Origin: Candidatus Competibacteraceae bacterium
GTDB taxonomy: Bacteria; Pseudomonadota; Gammaproteobacteria; Competibacterales; Competibacteraceae
Direction of reading: 5' to 3'
Assembly (NCBI GenBank): GCA_016713505.1
Contig: JADJPA010000001.1
Coordinates: 2,307,501 to 2,371,500 of the forward strand
Length of the DNA stretch: 64,000 bases
Shown: positions 8,161-21,683 of the stretch, piece after piece
Position numbering within the stretch: position 1 is the stretch's first letter
How the letters are laid out: each line of letters begins with the position of its first letter
Made by a program: the position numbers and the translations under genes
The notes under the pieces: generated by a model
Told to the model about the DNA's origin: nothing
Seen by the model: the letters and a program-made list of their open reading frames with translations, nothing else
Database searches by the model: none

Positions 8161-9903
8161 ATGGCTGGACGCATACCCCAGGAGTTCCTCGATCAACTGC
8201 TCGCCCGGACCGATCTCGTCGAGATCGTCAACAGCCGGGTACCGTTGCGGCGCGCGGGCCGTGAATTCATGGCCTGCTGTCCGTTTCACGCCGAAAAAAC
8301 GCCGTCGTTCTCGGTCAGCCCCCGCAAGCAGTTCTATCACTGCTTCGGTTGCCGCGCGCACGGTAACGCCATCGGCTTTCTGATGGCCTACGAGCGACTG
8401 GATTTTATCGATACTATCGAGGAGCTGGCCCGTCTGGCAGGTCTGGACCTGCCCCCGCTTCAAGGCGGCGTACAGGGGCCTTCGATCAAACCGCTGTTGG
8501 AATGGCTGGCTCAGGCCGAGCGCTTCTTTCGCCAGCAGTTACGCGAGCACCCGTTGCGGCAACGAGCGGTCGATTACCTGCGCCAGCGCGGCCTGACCGG
8601 CCAGATCGCCAACACCTTCGGCATCGGTTATGCGCCCCCTGGGTGGGATCATCTCAGCAACGCCTTGCGCGAGGCCGGCGCGACCGCCGAAGATCTGCTG
8701 GCCGCCGGCTTGGCCAGCCGCGACGAGCACAGTCGCTTGCGCGACCGCTTTCGGGATCGGATCATCTTTCCGATCCGCGACCGCCGCGGCCGCGTTATCG
8801 CCTTCGGCGGGCGAGCGCTGGATGGCGCCACCACCCCCAAATATCTCAATTCCCCGGAAACCCCGGTTTTTCATAAAGGCTCGGAACTCTATGGCCTTTA
8901 TGAGGCCCGACACCATAACCCGCACTTGCGACAGCTGCTGGTGGTCGAAGGATACATGGATGTGGTGGCGCTGGCCCAGCACGATATTTCCTACGCCGTC
9001 GCCACGTTAGGGACCGCCACCAGCGCCGAACATATCGAGCGATTGTTCCGGGTGACCGGCGATCTGGTGTTCTGTTTCGATGGCGACCGAGCCGGCCGCA
9101 CGGCGGCGTGGCGGGCGCTGGAGATCAGCTTGCCCTTCCTGCGCGATGGCCGACAGGTCGGTTTTCTGTTGCTGCCCGAAGGCGAAGATCCCGATTCTCT
9201 GGTCCGCGGCGAGGGCCGCGCCGAGTTCGAGCGGCGGTTGCAAAACGCCACGCCGCTGGCGGAGCACCTGTTTGCCGAACTGCGCGCTCAAGTCGCTCCC
9301 GACACGCTGGCCGGCCGGGCTCGCTTGGCCGAGCTGGCCCGACCGCTTCTGGGGAAACTGCCCGATGGAACTTTTCGCGAGCTTATGGAAGCGCGCTTGC
9401 GGCAGGAAGCACAGGTCAGCAACACCCGGTTACGCCCGCCTCCTTCAGCCTCCAGCACCGCGGCGGATCACAGTCTCCGCTTGACCCGAACGCCTTTGCG
9501 TAAAGCCATCGCGTTATTGCTCTACAAGCCGGAGCTGGCGCAACAACCGCTCGAAAACAATTTCGCGCTGCAAGACGACGGCGAATTGGGAACCAAGCTG
9601 CTGGCGGAGTTGCTCGCTCTGTTGCGCGCCAATCCCCGGCTCAGCACCGCGGCGCTGCTAGAGCGCTATCGGGACACGCGCGAAGGGACCATTCTGGAGC
9701 GGCTGGCCGCTTGGGAGCCGGAAGTCCCGGAACAGGATTATCAGTTCGAGCGAGAATTTAGCGACATTCTCGCCGCCTTGGAGCGGCGGGGTGACCTGCG
9801 GGAACGCTTGCCGGACATGTTATTGCAGCGCGGTTCGCCCCGCGCGCTCAGCCCCGAAGAGCGGGCGGCGGTGGGGAACTTGGGAAAAGCAAAAAAGGTC
9901 TAA
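8161..9903 (+). CDS. dnaG: DNA primase
   Basis: A 580-residue primase, nearly the same length as the E. coli protein. It has the N-terminal CHC2 zinc site (CPFHAEKTPSF followed by YHCFGC, about residues 41-65), the Toprim catalytic core with VVEGYMDVVAL (around residue 262) and CFDGDRAGR, and a C-terminal domain for binding DnaB. It makes the RNA primers for both replication strands. The third gene of the rpsU-yqeY-dnaG-rpoD group, it is about 110 bases downstream of yqeY and 88 bases ahead of rpoD. Confidence 0.96.
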   Translation: MAGRIPQEFLDQLLARTDLVEIVNSRVPLRRAGREFMACCPFHAEKTPSFSVSPRKQFYHCFGCRAHGNAIGFLMAYERLDFIDTIEELARLAGLDLPPLQGGVQGPSIKPLLEWLAQAERFFRQQLREHPLRQRAVDYLRQRGLTGQIANTFGIGYAPPGWDHLSNALREAGATAEDLLAAGLASRDEHSRLRDRFRDRIIFPIRDRRGRVIAFGGRALDGATTPKYLNSPETPVFHKGSELYGLYEARHHNPHLRQLLVVEGYMDVVALAQHDISYAVATLGTATSAEHIERLFRVTGDLVFCFDGDRAGRTAAWRALEISLPFLRDGRQVGFLLLPEGEDPDSLVRGEGRAEFERRLQNATPLAEHLFAELRAQVAPDTLAGRARLAELARPLLGKLPDGTFRELMEARLRQEAQVSNTRLRPPPSASSTAADHSLRLTRTPLRKAIALLLYKPELAQQPLENNFALQDDGELGTKLLAELLALLRANPRLSTAALLERYRDTREGTILERLAAWEPEVPEQDYQFEREFSDILAALERRGDLRERLPDMLLQRGSPRALSPEERAAVGNLGKAKKV

Positions 9904-9905
9904 TT

Positions 9906-9934
9906 TTGTTCGCATTGCCAGAAACAAGTATAGC
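9906..9934 (+). promoter_or_regulatory. Probable internal promoter of rpoD
   Basis: TTGTTC (9906-9911), a 17-base spacer and TATAGC (9929-9934) sit in the dnaG-rpoD gap. The predicted start near 9941 gives a leader of about 50 bases. It would let sigma-70 be made independently of primase, as the internal rpoD promoters do in E. coli. Confidence 0.5.
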
Positions 9935-9991
9935 CTTTTGTGATAGAGTTAAAGTTTTGGATTTTTTCCACTTTAAGTATGTGAACAGGTC

Positions 9992-11857
<1,866 letters not shown>

Positions 11858-11905
11858 TCCCGGCTGGCAAAGCGGTAAAACGACCGATAAAATTTCCATT
11901 CCTTC

Positions 11906-11981
11906 GGGCCCTTAGCTCAACGGTCAGAGCAGGGGACTCATAATCCCTTGGTTGTAGGTTCGAATCCTACAGGGCCCACCA
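11906..11981 (+). tRNA. tRNA-Ile(CAU), lysidine type
   Basis: A 76-nucleotide cloverleaf with encoded CCA. The 7-bp acceptor stem GGGCCCT/AGGGCCC, anticodon stem GGGGA/TCCCT and loop CTCATAA (anticodon CAU at 11939-11941) are complete, and the T-arm TTCGAAT is normal. The body matches E. coli ileX (GCCCTTAGCTCA... GACTCATAATC), so this is the isoleucine AUA tRNA whose C34 becomes lysidine through TilS, not an elongator methionine tRNA. An initiator is excluded because the three G-C pairs and unpaired first base are absent. Confidence 0.92.
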
Positions 11982-11987
11982 AACGAT

Positions 11988-12018
11988 AAGGCTTGCGGTA
12001 TGGCGCCGTAAGCCTTTT
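11988..12018 (+). terminator. Intrinsic terminator after tRNA-Ile / rpoD
   Basis: Arms AAGGCTTGCGG (11988-11998) and CCGTAAGCCTT (12006-12016) form an 11-bp stem with one G-U pair around a 7-base loop, followed by a short T run ending at 12018. It starts 7 bases after the tRNA CCA. Confidence 0.6.
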
Positions 12019-12055
12019 CATTGGAACGAGCGAAGGCTTTGGCCAGAAATGCAGC

Positions 12056-12322
12056 TTAAGACTGCATATCGCGGATGTGATGGGTCAGGCGGCTCTTGTG
12101 GCGAGCGGCTTTATTGGCGTGAATCAATCCCTTGCGGGCCATGCGGTCGATCATCGGCACGGCGGTTTGGTATTCGGACTCGGCTTTGCTCTTGTCGCCG
12201 GTTTGAATCGCTTTAAGCACCCGCTTGACGTAGGTGCGGAACATGGAACGCAGGCTGGCATTGTGCTGGCGGTGTTTTTCCGCCTGACGGGCGCGCTTTT
12301 TCGCTTGAGCGGTGTTGGCCAA
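12056..12322 (-). CDS. rpsT: 30S ribosomal protein S20 (TTG start)
   Basis: An 88-residue basic helical protein of the small subunit, reading M-ANTAQAKKRARQAEKHRQHN. No ATG is available at the family's start. The sequence AAGGAG lies eight bases before the TTG at 12322, which gives the standard ANTAQAKKRA N-terminus; a TTG two codons further upstream is too close to that ribosome-binding site. E. coli rpsT also starts with UUG, which takes part in its translational autoregulation, so the same control is likely here. It is divergent from murJ, as in Pseudomonas. Confidence 0.94.
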   Translation of the reverse strand: MANTAQAKKRARQAEKHRQHNASLRSMFRTYVKRVLKAIQTGDKSKAESEYQTAVPMIDRMARKGLIHANKAARHKSRLTHHIRDMQS

Positions 12323-12500
12323 AATCAAGACTCCTTACGACACAACAGGATAAACGTGGCACGGTTCGGGTTCAAAAAAGGGTGATAATGATGACAGTTC
12401 CCGCCGTTCTGTCAATCCCCACCCGGCCGCGCCGCTGACAGCCTTATCCAATCCCGCTATCATCCGCGCCTTTGAATTCACCGCGCGGAATCGCAGCCTC

Positions 12501-14042
12501 ATGAGCAAGTCTCTCCTCAAATCCACCGGCATCGTCAGCGCCATGACCTCGCTGTCGCGGGTTACCGGCTTTATCCGCGACATGGTGTACGCGCAGATGT
12601 TCGGGGCGGGCGCCGGCACCGACGCCTTTTTCGTCGCCTTCCGCATCCCCAACTTTCTGCGCCGGCTGTTTGCGGAGGGCGCATTCTCGCAAGCCTTTGT
12701 CCCAGTATTTTCCGAATACCAAACCCAGCACTCGCGGGAAGATCTGAAGGCTCTGGTCGATCAGGTCGCCGGCACGCTCGGCGCGATTCTATTGCTCATC
12801 ACGGCCGTTGGCGTGTTGGCGGCACCGGTATTGATCCTGCTGTTCGCGCCCGGTTTCACCTCGGACACCGGCAAATACGAACTGACCGTGGAGATGCTAC
12901 GCATCACCTTTCCTTACCTCCTGTTCATTTCCTTGACCGCCTTCGCCGGCGGCGTGCTGAACAGTTGTGGCAAGTTTGCTATTCCCGCCGTCACGCCGGT
13001 GCTACTTAATCTGACCATGATCGCGGCCGCATTGTGGCTCGCTCCCCACATGGAGCGCCCCGTTGTCGGTCTGGCCTGGGGGGTGTTCATTGCTGGAATT
13101 ATCCAGTTGGGGTTTCAGATTCCTTTTTTGCGTCAGCTCAAGCTGCTACCCCGGCCGCGTTGGGGTTGGGCGTCGCAGGGCGTGCAACAGGTTCTGAAGC
13201 TGATGCTGCCAGCCATCTTTGGTTCCTCGGTGGCGCAGGTCAATCTGCTGATCGATACGGTAGTCGCCTCTTTTTTGATGTCGGGTAGCGTCAGTTGGCT
13301 GTACTACTCCGATCGGTTGGTCGAGTTTCCGCTCGGCATTTTCGGGGTCGCTCTGGGTACGGTCATCCTGCCCAAATTGTCCCGGCAGCACGCCAGCGCG
13401 GAGGCGGACGGGTTCTCGCAAACCCTGGATTGGGCGTTGCGCTGGGCCTTGCTGATCGGCATGCCGGCCACCGTGGCGCTGGTCCTACTGTCGGGGCCGA
13501 TGCTGGCAGCCTTATTTCAGTACGGCGAATTCGACGCTCGCGACGTCGCCATGTCCGCTCGCAGCCTGATGGCGTTCGCGTCCGGTTTGGTCGCTTTCAT
13601 GCTGATCAAGGTGCTGGCGCCTGGCTTTTATGCGCGCAAGGATACCCGCAGTCCGGTCAAGTATGGGGTGATTGCGATGATCGCTAACACGGTGATGGTG
13701 TTGGCGCTCGTCTGGCCGCTGGCTCATGCCGGCTTGGCGCTGGCCACGTCGCTGGCCGCTTATCTCAACGCGGGTTTGCTATTTTACAATTTGCGCAAAC
13801 GCGGAATTTATCAGCCGCGCGCCGGATGGTCGAAGTTCTTGGCGCAATTGTTCATAGCCAATCTGGTGATGGGCTTGGTGCTGTGGTTGGGGGTCGGCGC
13901 TCCCGAAAGTTGGATTCACGCCAGCGCCAAGGCCCGGCTGTGGCATCTGAGTTGGCTGATTGCGGCCGGTGGCGCAAGCTTGGTGCTGGCGGTGCTGGCG
14001 GTCGGCATCCGGCCGCGCCACTTGATGCTGCGACAGGACTGA
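12501..14042 (+). CDS. murJ: Lipid II flippase
   Basis: A 513-residue, very hydrophobic MATE-like protein with about 14 membrane segments. The N-terminal signature SLSRVTGFIRDMVYAQMFGAG and FRIPNFLRRLFAEGAFSQAFVPVF are characteristic of MurJ/MviN. The arginines in these segments line the central cavity that holds lipid II. It flips undecaprenyl-linked peptidoglycan precursor across the inner membrane. The gene is between rpsT (divergent) and, after the radical SAM gene, ribF; in Pseudomonas murJ is directly next to ribF. Confidence 0.95.
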   Translation: MSKSLLKSTGIVSAMTSLSRVTGFIRDMVYAQMFGAGAGTDAFFVAFRIPNFLRRLFAEGAFSQAFVPVFSEYQTQHSREDLKALVDQVAGTLGAILLLITAVGVLAAPVLILLFAPGFTSDTGKYELTVEMLRITFPYLLFISLTAFAGGVLNSCGKFAIPAVTPVLLNLTMIAAALWLAPHMERPVVGLAWGVFIAGIIQLGFQIPFLRQLKLLPRPRWGWASQGVQQVLKLMLPAIFGSSVAQVNLLIDTVVASFLMSGSVSWLYYSDRLVEFPLGIFGVALGTVILPKLSRQHASAEADGFSQTLDWALRWALLIGMPATVALVLLSGPMLAALFQYGEFDARDVAMSARSLMAFASGLVAFMLIKVLAPGFYARKDTRSPVKYGVIAMIANTVMVLALVWPLAHAGLALATSLAAYLNAGLLFYNLRKRGIYQPRAGWSKFLAQLFIANLVMGLVLWLGVGAPESWIHASAKARLWHLSWLIAAGGASLVLAVLAVGIRPRHLMLRQD

Positions 14043-14132
14043 TTGCGCTGGCGAGCTCGTCCGGTAACCTGACCAAATCGCTCAGGATTCAGTTATAGTG
14101 TGAGGCGTACTCCCTCGCTGAGAGAACGATCC

Positions 14133-15593
14133 ATGCGGATTCTGCTCGTCAAACCTCAAGCCCATCTCAAGACCGTGCTCGGCCTGCAACGTTTCCAATG
14201 CCTGGAGCCGTTGGAGTTCGGCTATCTGGCCGCCGCGATTTCGCCCGAACATGAAATCCGCGTCCTCGATTTAAGGTTGTACCGCTTCCCCGAAGCCACC
14301 TTCGAGCGCGAATTGGCGCGCTTTAAGCCCGACTTGGTGGGTTTTACCGCTTACAGTCACGAATCGGGTCGCATGAAGCGCTTGGCCGGTACGGTACGCC
14401 GGTTGTCGCCGAAAACGCGGATCGTGGTCGGCGGCCATCACGCCACCGTCGCGCCGGCGGATTGTAATATCCCGGACATCGACTACATCGTGCGCGGCGA
14501 AGGAAGCGGACCGTTCGGTGCGCTGGTGGCGGCGCTCGCCAAGGGCGAGGAACCGGAAGGCATCCACAATCTGTTGTTCACCGGCGATACTTTCGACGAA
14601 CAAGCCGCCAAAGTATGGCCGCGCTATCCCGACCCGCGCACCATCCCGATCCCGCGCCGGGACCTGTGGGACAGCCGTGCCTATTACTGCGTCTGGGTCT
14701 GCGAGAAACCGCGCGACTGGCAGGTCTTGTACCCGCGGGTGGCGATGGCCCGCACCTCCTACGGCTGCAAGATGACCTGCTCGTTCTGCATCGTGCCGTT
14801 TTTAAGCGGCACCACCCACATGCCGCGCCTGGCGGACGTGGTGGCCGAGGACCTCTCGCGCATCAGCGTCGATCATGTCTATTTCGCCGACGACGAAAAT
14901 TTCATTGACGAAAACTACGGCTTCGAGCTGGCCGACGCCATCGAAAAACGGGGGATCAAGAAACGCTATTTCGCCTGGGCGCGCGCCACCACCATCCTGC
15001 GCTACCCGGACCTGATGCGCCGCTGGAAGGAAATTGGCTTGGATGGCGTGTTCGTCGGTTTCGAATTCACCACCAACCAGGAATTGAAAGCGGTGCGCAA
15101 GGGCGGCACGGTCTCGCACAACGAACGCGCCCATGAAACATTGCGCAAGCTGGGCATCGCCTGTCATGCCGCCTTCATGGTCCGCCCCGAATACGGTCAC
15201 GCCGAATTCGATCACCTGCGTAACTACGTCAACGCCATGCCGCCGGTACAGTGCAGTTTTACGGTGTGCACCCCCTCCCCCGGCACCGCCGACTATGAAG
15301 CGGCCCGGCCCTCGTTCTGGGCCGGCGACGCTTACGACCTGCACGACTGTATGCATCCGCTGACCCCCACCACCCTGCCGCTGCGCGAGTTCAGCGACCT
15401 GTTCGCCCGTCAGGTGCGCGAAGCCTCGCGGCGCAACCCGCTGCGGGTCGAACGCCATCCGATCCGGCCTTGGGAACTGGCGCGGGCGATCAATGCCGAG
15501 CGGCGTTACGATCAAGCGTTCCGGGAACTGTATCGCGATTTTCCGCGCGAACTGTGGGACTGGCCGGGACAGCGTATCGCCTTGTCGGCCTGA
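14133..15593 (+). CDS. B12-binding-domain radical SAM protein, substrate unknown
   Basis: A 486-residue protein starting MRILLVKPQ at the ATG 14133. Residues 1-150 form a cobalamin-binding fold; His76 in AYSHESG aligns with the histidine of the DxHxxG motif, but a tyrosine replaces the aspartate. The radical SAM core has Cys212, Cys216 and Cys219 in CX3CX2C spacing (SYGCKMTCSFC) for the 4Fe-4S cluster, followed by VYFADDENFIDENY. The C-terminal region of about 130 residues is of unknown function. Relatives include the methylases and cyclases of the BchE/HpnP type, but I cannot assign a substrate. It stands alone between murJ and ribF. Confidence 0.8.
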   Translation: MRILLVKPQAHLKTVLGLQRFQCLEPLEFGYLAAAISPEHEIRVLDLRLYRFPEATFERELARFKPDLVGFTAYSHESGRMKRLAGTVRRLSPKTRIVVGGHHATVAPADCNIPDIDYIVRGEGSGPFGALVAALAKGEEPEGIHNLLFTGDTFDEQAAKVWPRYPDPRTIPIPRRDLWDSRAYYCVWVCEKPRDWQVLYPRVAMARTSYGCKMTCSFCIVPFLSGTTHMPRLADVVAEDLSRISVDHVYFADDENFIDENYGFELADAIEKRGIKKRYFAWARATTILRYPDLMRRWKEIGLDGVFVGFEFTTNQELKAVRKGGTVSHNERAHETLRKLGIACHAAFMVRPEYGHAEFDHLRNYVNAMPPVQCSFTVCTPSPGTADYEAARPSFWAGDAYDLHDCMHPLTPTTLPLREFSDLFARQVREASRRNPLRVERHPIRPWELARAINAERRYDQAFRELYRDFPRELWDWPGQRIALSA

Positions 15594-15723
15594 GTGCGCT
15601 ACGGACGACCGGACGCAGGGACGCGCGCGGGAAAAGAACGGTCGCCGCTGTGTCAAGAAGCGAGCGATTGTTCCTATAATGCCGACTTTCGCCCGCAACT
15701 CGCCCCCACTAGCGACGACCAGC

Positions 15724-16701
15724 ATGGAATTGATTCGCGGCCAGCACAATTTGCGGCCCCGCCATCGGGGTTGCGTCGCCACCATCGGCAATTTCGACGG
15801 GGTGCACCTCGGCCATCAAGCGATTCTGAACCAACTGGCCGAACCGTCTTCCCAGCTCGGTTTGCCGCGCTTGGTCATCACCTTTGAACCGCAGCCGCAA
15901 GAATTCTTCGCCGGCCCCGCCGCTCCGCCGGCGCGACTGATGCGCCTGCGGGAAAAATTGCTGGCGCTGGATGGCTTGGGCATCGAACGGGTGCTGTGTC
16001 TGGAATTCGATCACCGGCTGGCGGCCTTGTCGGCGCAACGCTTCATCGAGGATTTGCTGGTCGAGCGCTTGGGCGTCCGCTATCTGGTGGTCGGCGATGA
16101 TTTCCGCTTCGGCCACCGCCGCGCCGGCGATTTCGCCATGTTGGTCGAAGCCGGTCAGCGCCACGGCTTTACGGTCTCGAACACCCATAGTTATCTCCTG
16201 GACGGCGAGCGGGTCAGCAGCACCCGCGTCCGCCAAGCCTTGGCTCAAGGCGATCTAGAGCTAGCGATGCGGCTGCTGGGCCGACCTTACGACCTATGCG
16301 GGCGGGTGGCCTACGGCGACCAGCGCGGCCGCACCATCGGTTTTCCGACCGCGAACATCCACCCGCACCGGCGCGTCACGCCGGTTTACGGCGTCTACGC
16401 CGTGCTGATGAGCGGGCGCGCCTTACCACCCTGGCCCGGCATCGCCAACGTCGGCCGTCGCCCTACCGTGCAAGGCACTCGCGAACGCCTGGAAGTCCAT
16501 TTGCTCGATTATCGGGGCGACCTCTACGGCCAACACGCCAAAGTGGATTTTCTACGCTATCTGCGCCCCGAACAGCGCTTTGAATCCCTGGAGGCCTTGC
16601 GGCTCCAAATTCAGCGAGACGAACAAAACGCTCGGGCTTATTTTTCCGCGCGAGACATCTTTCCCCCCGCCCTTTCAGCGCCGGAGGGAGTTAAAAGGTG
16701 A
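15724..16701 (+). CDS. ribF: Bifunctional riboflavin kinase / FAD synthetase
   Basis: A 325-residue enzyme converting riboflavin to FMN and then FAD. The N-terminal adenylyltransferase domain has GNFDGVHLGHQAIL, RQAL and the VVGDDFRFGHRRAGD motif; the C-terminal flavokinase domain has GRTIGFPTANI and ANVGRRPTVQG. I chose the ATG at 15724 because MELIRGQHNLRPRHRG matches the usual family start; an in-frame ATG 15 codons earlier (15679) is possible but adds unconserved residues. ileS follows 66 bases downstream, as in most Gammaproteobacteria. Confidence 0.95.
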   Translation: MELIRGQHNLRPRHRGCVATIGNFDGVHLGHQAILNQLAEPSSQLGLPRLVITFEPQPQEFFAGPAAPPARLMRLREKLLALDGLGIERVLCLEFDHRLAALSAQRFIEDLLVERLGVRYLVVGDDFRFGHRRAGDFAMLVEAGQRHGFTVSNTHSYLLDGERVSSTRVRQALAQGDLELAMRLLGRPYDLCGRVAYGDQRGRTIGFPTANIHPHRRVTPVYGVYAVLMSGRALPPWPGIANVGRRPTVQGTRERLEVHLLDYRGDLYGQHAKVDFLRYLRPEQRFESLEALRLQIQRDEQNARAYFSARDIFPPALSAPEGVKR

Positions 16702-16767
16702 ATGGATAAACCGCCTTCGCTCTCATGAAGATCGGAGGTTTTTCGCATTGGTTTTTAGAGGTTTGCC

Positions 16768-19601
<2,834 letters not shown>

Positions 19602-19602
<1 letters not shown>

Positions 19603-20102
19603 TGGCCGCGCCCCGATGGTGCGGCTGGTTGAGCGCGGCGGTCGTGGCGCTCGATCAAGCCACCAAATACCTCGCTGAAACGCTGCTGGTGATGCACCAG
19701 CCGGTGCCGGTGCTGCCGTCGTTCAATTGGATGCTCGCCTACAACACCGGCGCGGCGTTCAGCTTCCTGCGGGATGCCGGCGGTTGGCAACGCTGGCTTT
19801 TCCTGAGCCTGAGCACGCTGGTCAGCATCGGTCTGATCGTTTGGCTGTGGCGGCTCAAGCCGCACGAAAAACGGCTTGGGGCAGCGTTGGCGTTGATTCT
19901 GGGTGGCGCGCTCGGCAATCTGATCGACCGGGCTTGGCTGGGACACGTCATCGACTTCATTCAACTCTACTACGACCGCTGGTATTGGCCGACCTTTAAC
20001 GTCGCCGATTCGGCCATCACCGTCGGCGCCGTCCTGCTGGTGTTGGACAGCCTGTTTTCCAAAGAGGCGGCAACCGAGAAAAACCCGGTCGACGGTTTCT
20101 GA
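19602..20102 (+). CDS. lspA: Lipoprotein signal peptidase (SPase II)
   Basis: A 166-residue inner-membrane aspartyl protease with four membrane helices that cleaves the signal peptide of diacylated prolipoproteins at the lipobox cysteine. The conserved blocks are YNTGAAFSFL, GGALGNLIDRAWLGHVIDF and FNVADSAI; the two catalytic aspartates are in NLID and NVAD. The ATG overlaps the ileS stop by one base. In E. coli and Pseudomonas a peptidyl-prolyl isomerase gene (fkpB) separates lspA from ispH; here ispH follows after only 30 bases. Confidence 0.96.
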
Positions 20103-20132
20103 TTGACGCCCCGCGTTTTTCGGGAGAACCCT

Positions 20133-21086
20133 ATGAGCGTTCATATTCATCTCGCCAACCCCCGCGGCTTTTGCGCCGGAGTAGATCGGGCTATCGGCAT
20201 CGTGGAACGGGCGCTGGATCTGTTCGGCGCGCCGATCTACGTGCGCCATGAGGTGGTCCATAACCGCTTTGTGGTCGATAACTTGCGCGAGCGCGGCGCC
20301 TTGTTCGTGGAGGAATTAGATGAGGTGCCGGATGGCGCGACGGTGATTTTCAGCGCCCACGGCGTTTCACGAACCGTGCAAGAACAGGCCGCGCAGCGCG
20401 GCCTTAAGGTGTTTGACGCCACCTGTCCGCTGGTGACCAAGGTCCACATGGAAGTCAGCCGTCACGCCCGCGCCGGCCGCGAAGTCATCCTGATCGGCCA
20501 CACCGGTCATCCCGAAGTCGAAGGCACCATGGGTCAGTACGACGAGGCCCAGGGCGGGCGAATGTATCTGGTGGAAACCGTTGAGGACGTCTGGAAATTG
20601 CCGGTGCGCGATCCCGCCGAACTGGCCTACGTCACTCAAACCACCCTGTCGGTGGACGATACGGCACGGATCGTCGCCGCCCTACGCGAACGCTTTCCAG
20701 CGATTCAGGGGCCGCGTAAGGATGATATCTGCTACGCCACCCAAAATCGTCAGGATGCGGTCAAGGAACTGTCGGAACATTGCGAACTGTTGCTGGTGGT
20801 CGGTTCGCGCAATAGTTCCAATTCCAACCGGTTGCGGGAACTGGCGGAGAAGGAAGGCACCCCGGCCTGGCTGATCGACGGCCCGGCCGACATCGACCCA
20901 GCTTGGCTGGCCGGCAAGGCCACCATCGGCGTCACCGCCGGCGCCTCAGCGCCCGAAGTGCTGGTCCGCCAGGTCATCGACCGGCTGCGGGAACTGGGCG
21001 CCGCCACTGTCATGGAAAGCACCGGACGCGAGGAAAACGTGGTTTTCGCGCTGCCGAGAGATCTGCGATACGTTGGCCCCACCTGA
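20133..21086 (+). CDS. ispH: 4-hydroxy-3-methylbut-2-enyl diphosphate reductase
   Basis: A 317-residue iron-sulfur enzyme, the last step of the MEP isoprenoid pathway, making isopentenyl and dimethylallyl diphosphate. The three cluster cysteines are in GFCAGVDRAI, FDATCPLVTKVH and DDICYATQNR; the substrate-binding HxGHPE (GHTGHPEVEGT) and SRNSSNSNRL are present. The ATG at 20133 follows CGGGAGAACC; the ten codons upstream in frame are not conserved. It ends the murJ-ribF-ileS-lspA-ispH run and converges on the pilin cluster. Confidence 0.96.
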   Translation: MSVHIHLANPRGFCAGVDRAIGIVERALDLFGAPIYVRHEVVHNRFVVDNLRERGALFVEELDEVPDGATVIFSAHGVSRTVQEQAAQRGLKVFDATCPLVTKVHMEVSRHARAGREVILIGHTGHPEVEGTMGQYDEAQGGRMYLVETVEDVWKLPVRDPAELAYVTQTTLSVDDTARIVAALRERFPAIQGPRKDDICYATQNRQDAVKELSEHCELLLVVGSRNSSNSNRLRELAEKEGTPAWLIDGPADIDPAWLAGKATIGVTAGASAPEVLVRQVIDRLRELGAATVMESTGREENVVFALPRDLRYVGPT

Positions 21087-21146
21087 TTCAAAGCGCCGAA
21101 AAAGCCGGTGAGTTGAACCGACTATGCATTTTTCAATAGAAAGCTC

Positions 21147-21587
21147 TCAGCGCCAGCATTCCGCCGCCGGTCTCGACCCGGTAACATTCCGTACTCCTGC
21201 CTCAGTCAGAGTGAAGTTACCACAAGGATCGTTGCTTTGCGCGCCGGCCGCAACGGCTCGCAGCGTAAAACTACTTTGGGTAACAGCTTGCAAACCGATG
21301 TTGTAAAAAGCCGGTCCTCCTCTGGGAGACATTGTCAGACCGGACCCTGGAAACTGGCCAGCACTGGTGACGAGCGCGCCATTAATATCTTGGTCGTAGC
21401 GGAGATTGCTGGTATAAAATCGCTCCATCCATTGCGCTGCCTCTATAAGGACCGCCTTGGCATCCGTCCGTCTGGATCTTCGCACGCTTTCCTCATAGCT
21501 GGGATAAGCGATCGCCGCTAGGATAGCGACGATGGCAACCACGATCATCAGTTCGATCAAAGTAAACCCCAACATCCTCGATTTCAT
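21147..21587 (-). CDS. pilE: Type IV pilin-like protein PilE
   Basis: A 146-residue prepilin. From the ATG at 21587 the leader is MKSRMLG and PilD would cut before FTLIELMIVVAIVAIL, leaving N-terminal Phe with Glu5. The helix is followed by DAKAVLIEAAQWMERFYTSN and a C-terminal disulfide pair (DPCGNF and AECWR). This length and motif match PilE minor pilins that prime type IV pilus assembly. It is the last gene of the minor-pilin operon and lies beside ispH, as in Pseudomonas. Confidence 0.9.
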   Translation of the reverse strand: MKSRMLGFTLIELMIVVAIVAILAAIAYPSYEESVRRSRRTDAKAVLIEAAQWMERFYTSNLRYDQDINGALVTSAGQFPGSGLTMSPRGGPAFYNIGLQAVTQSSFTLRAVAAGAQSNDPCGNFTLTEAGVRNVTGSRPAAECWR

Positions 21588-21683
21588 GATACGCCCATCC
21601 AAATTCGCTCAGATCATCAAAAAATGCCGCACGCGTAACACGGCGCTTGCGGCATAGCTGTCATTTACCCGGCTTTCATCACA

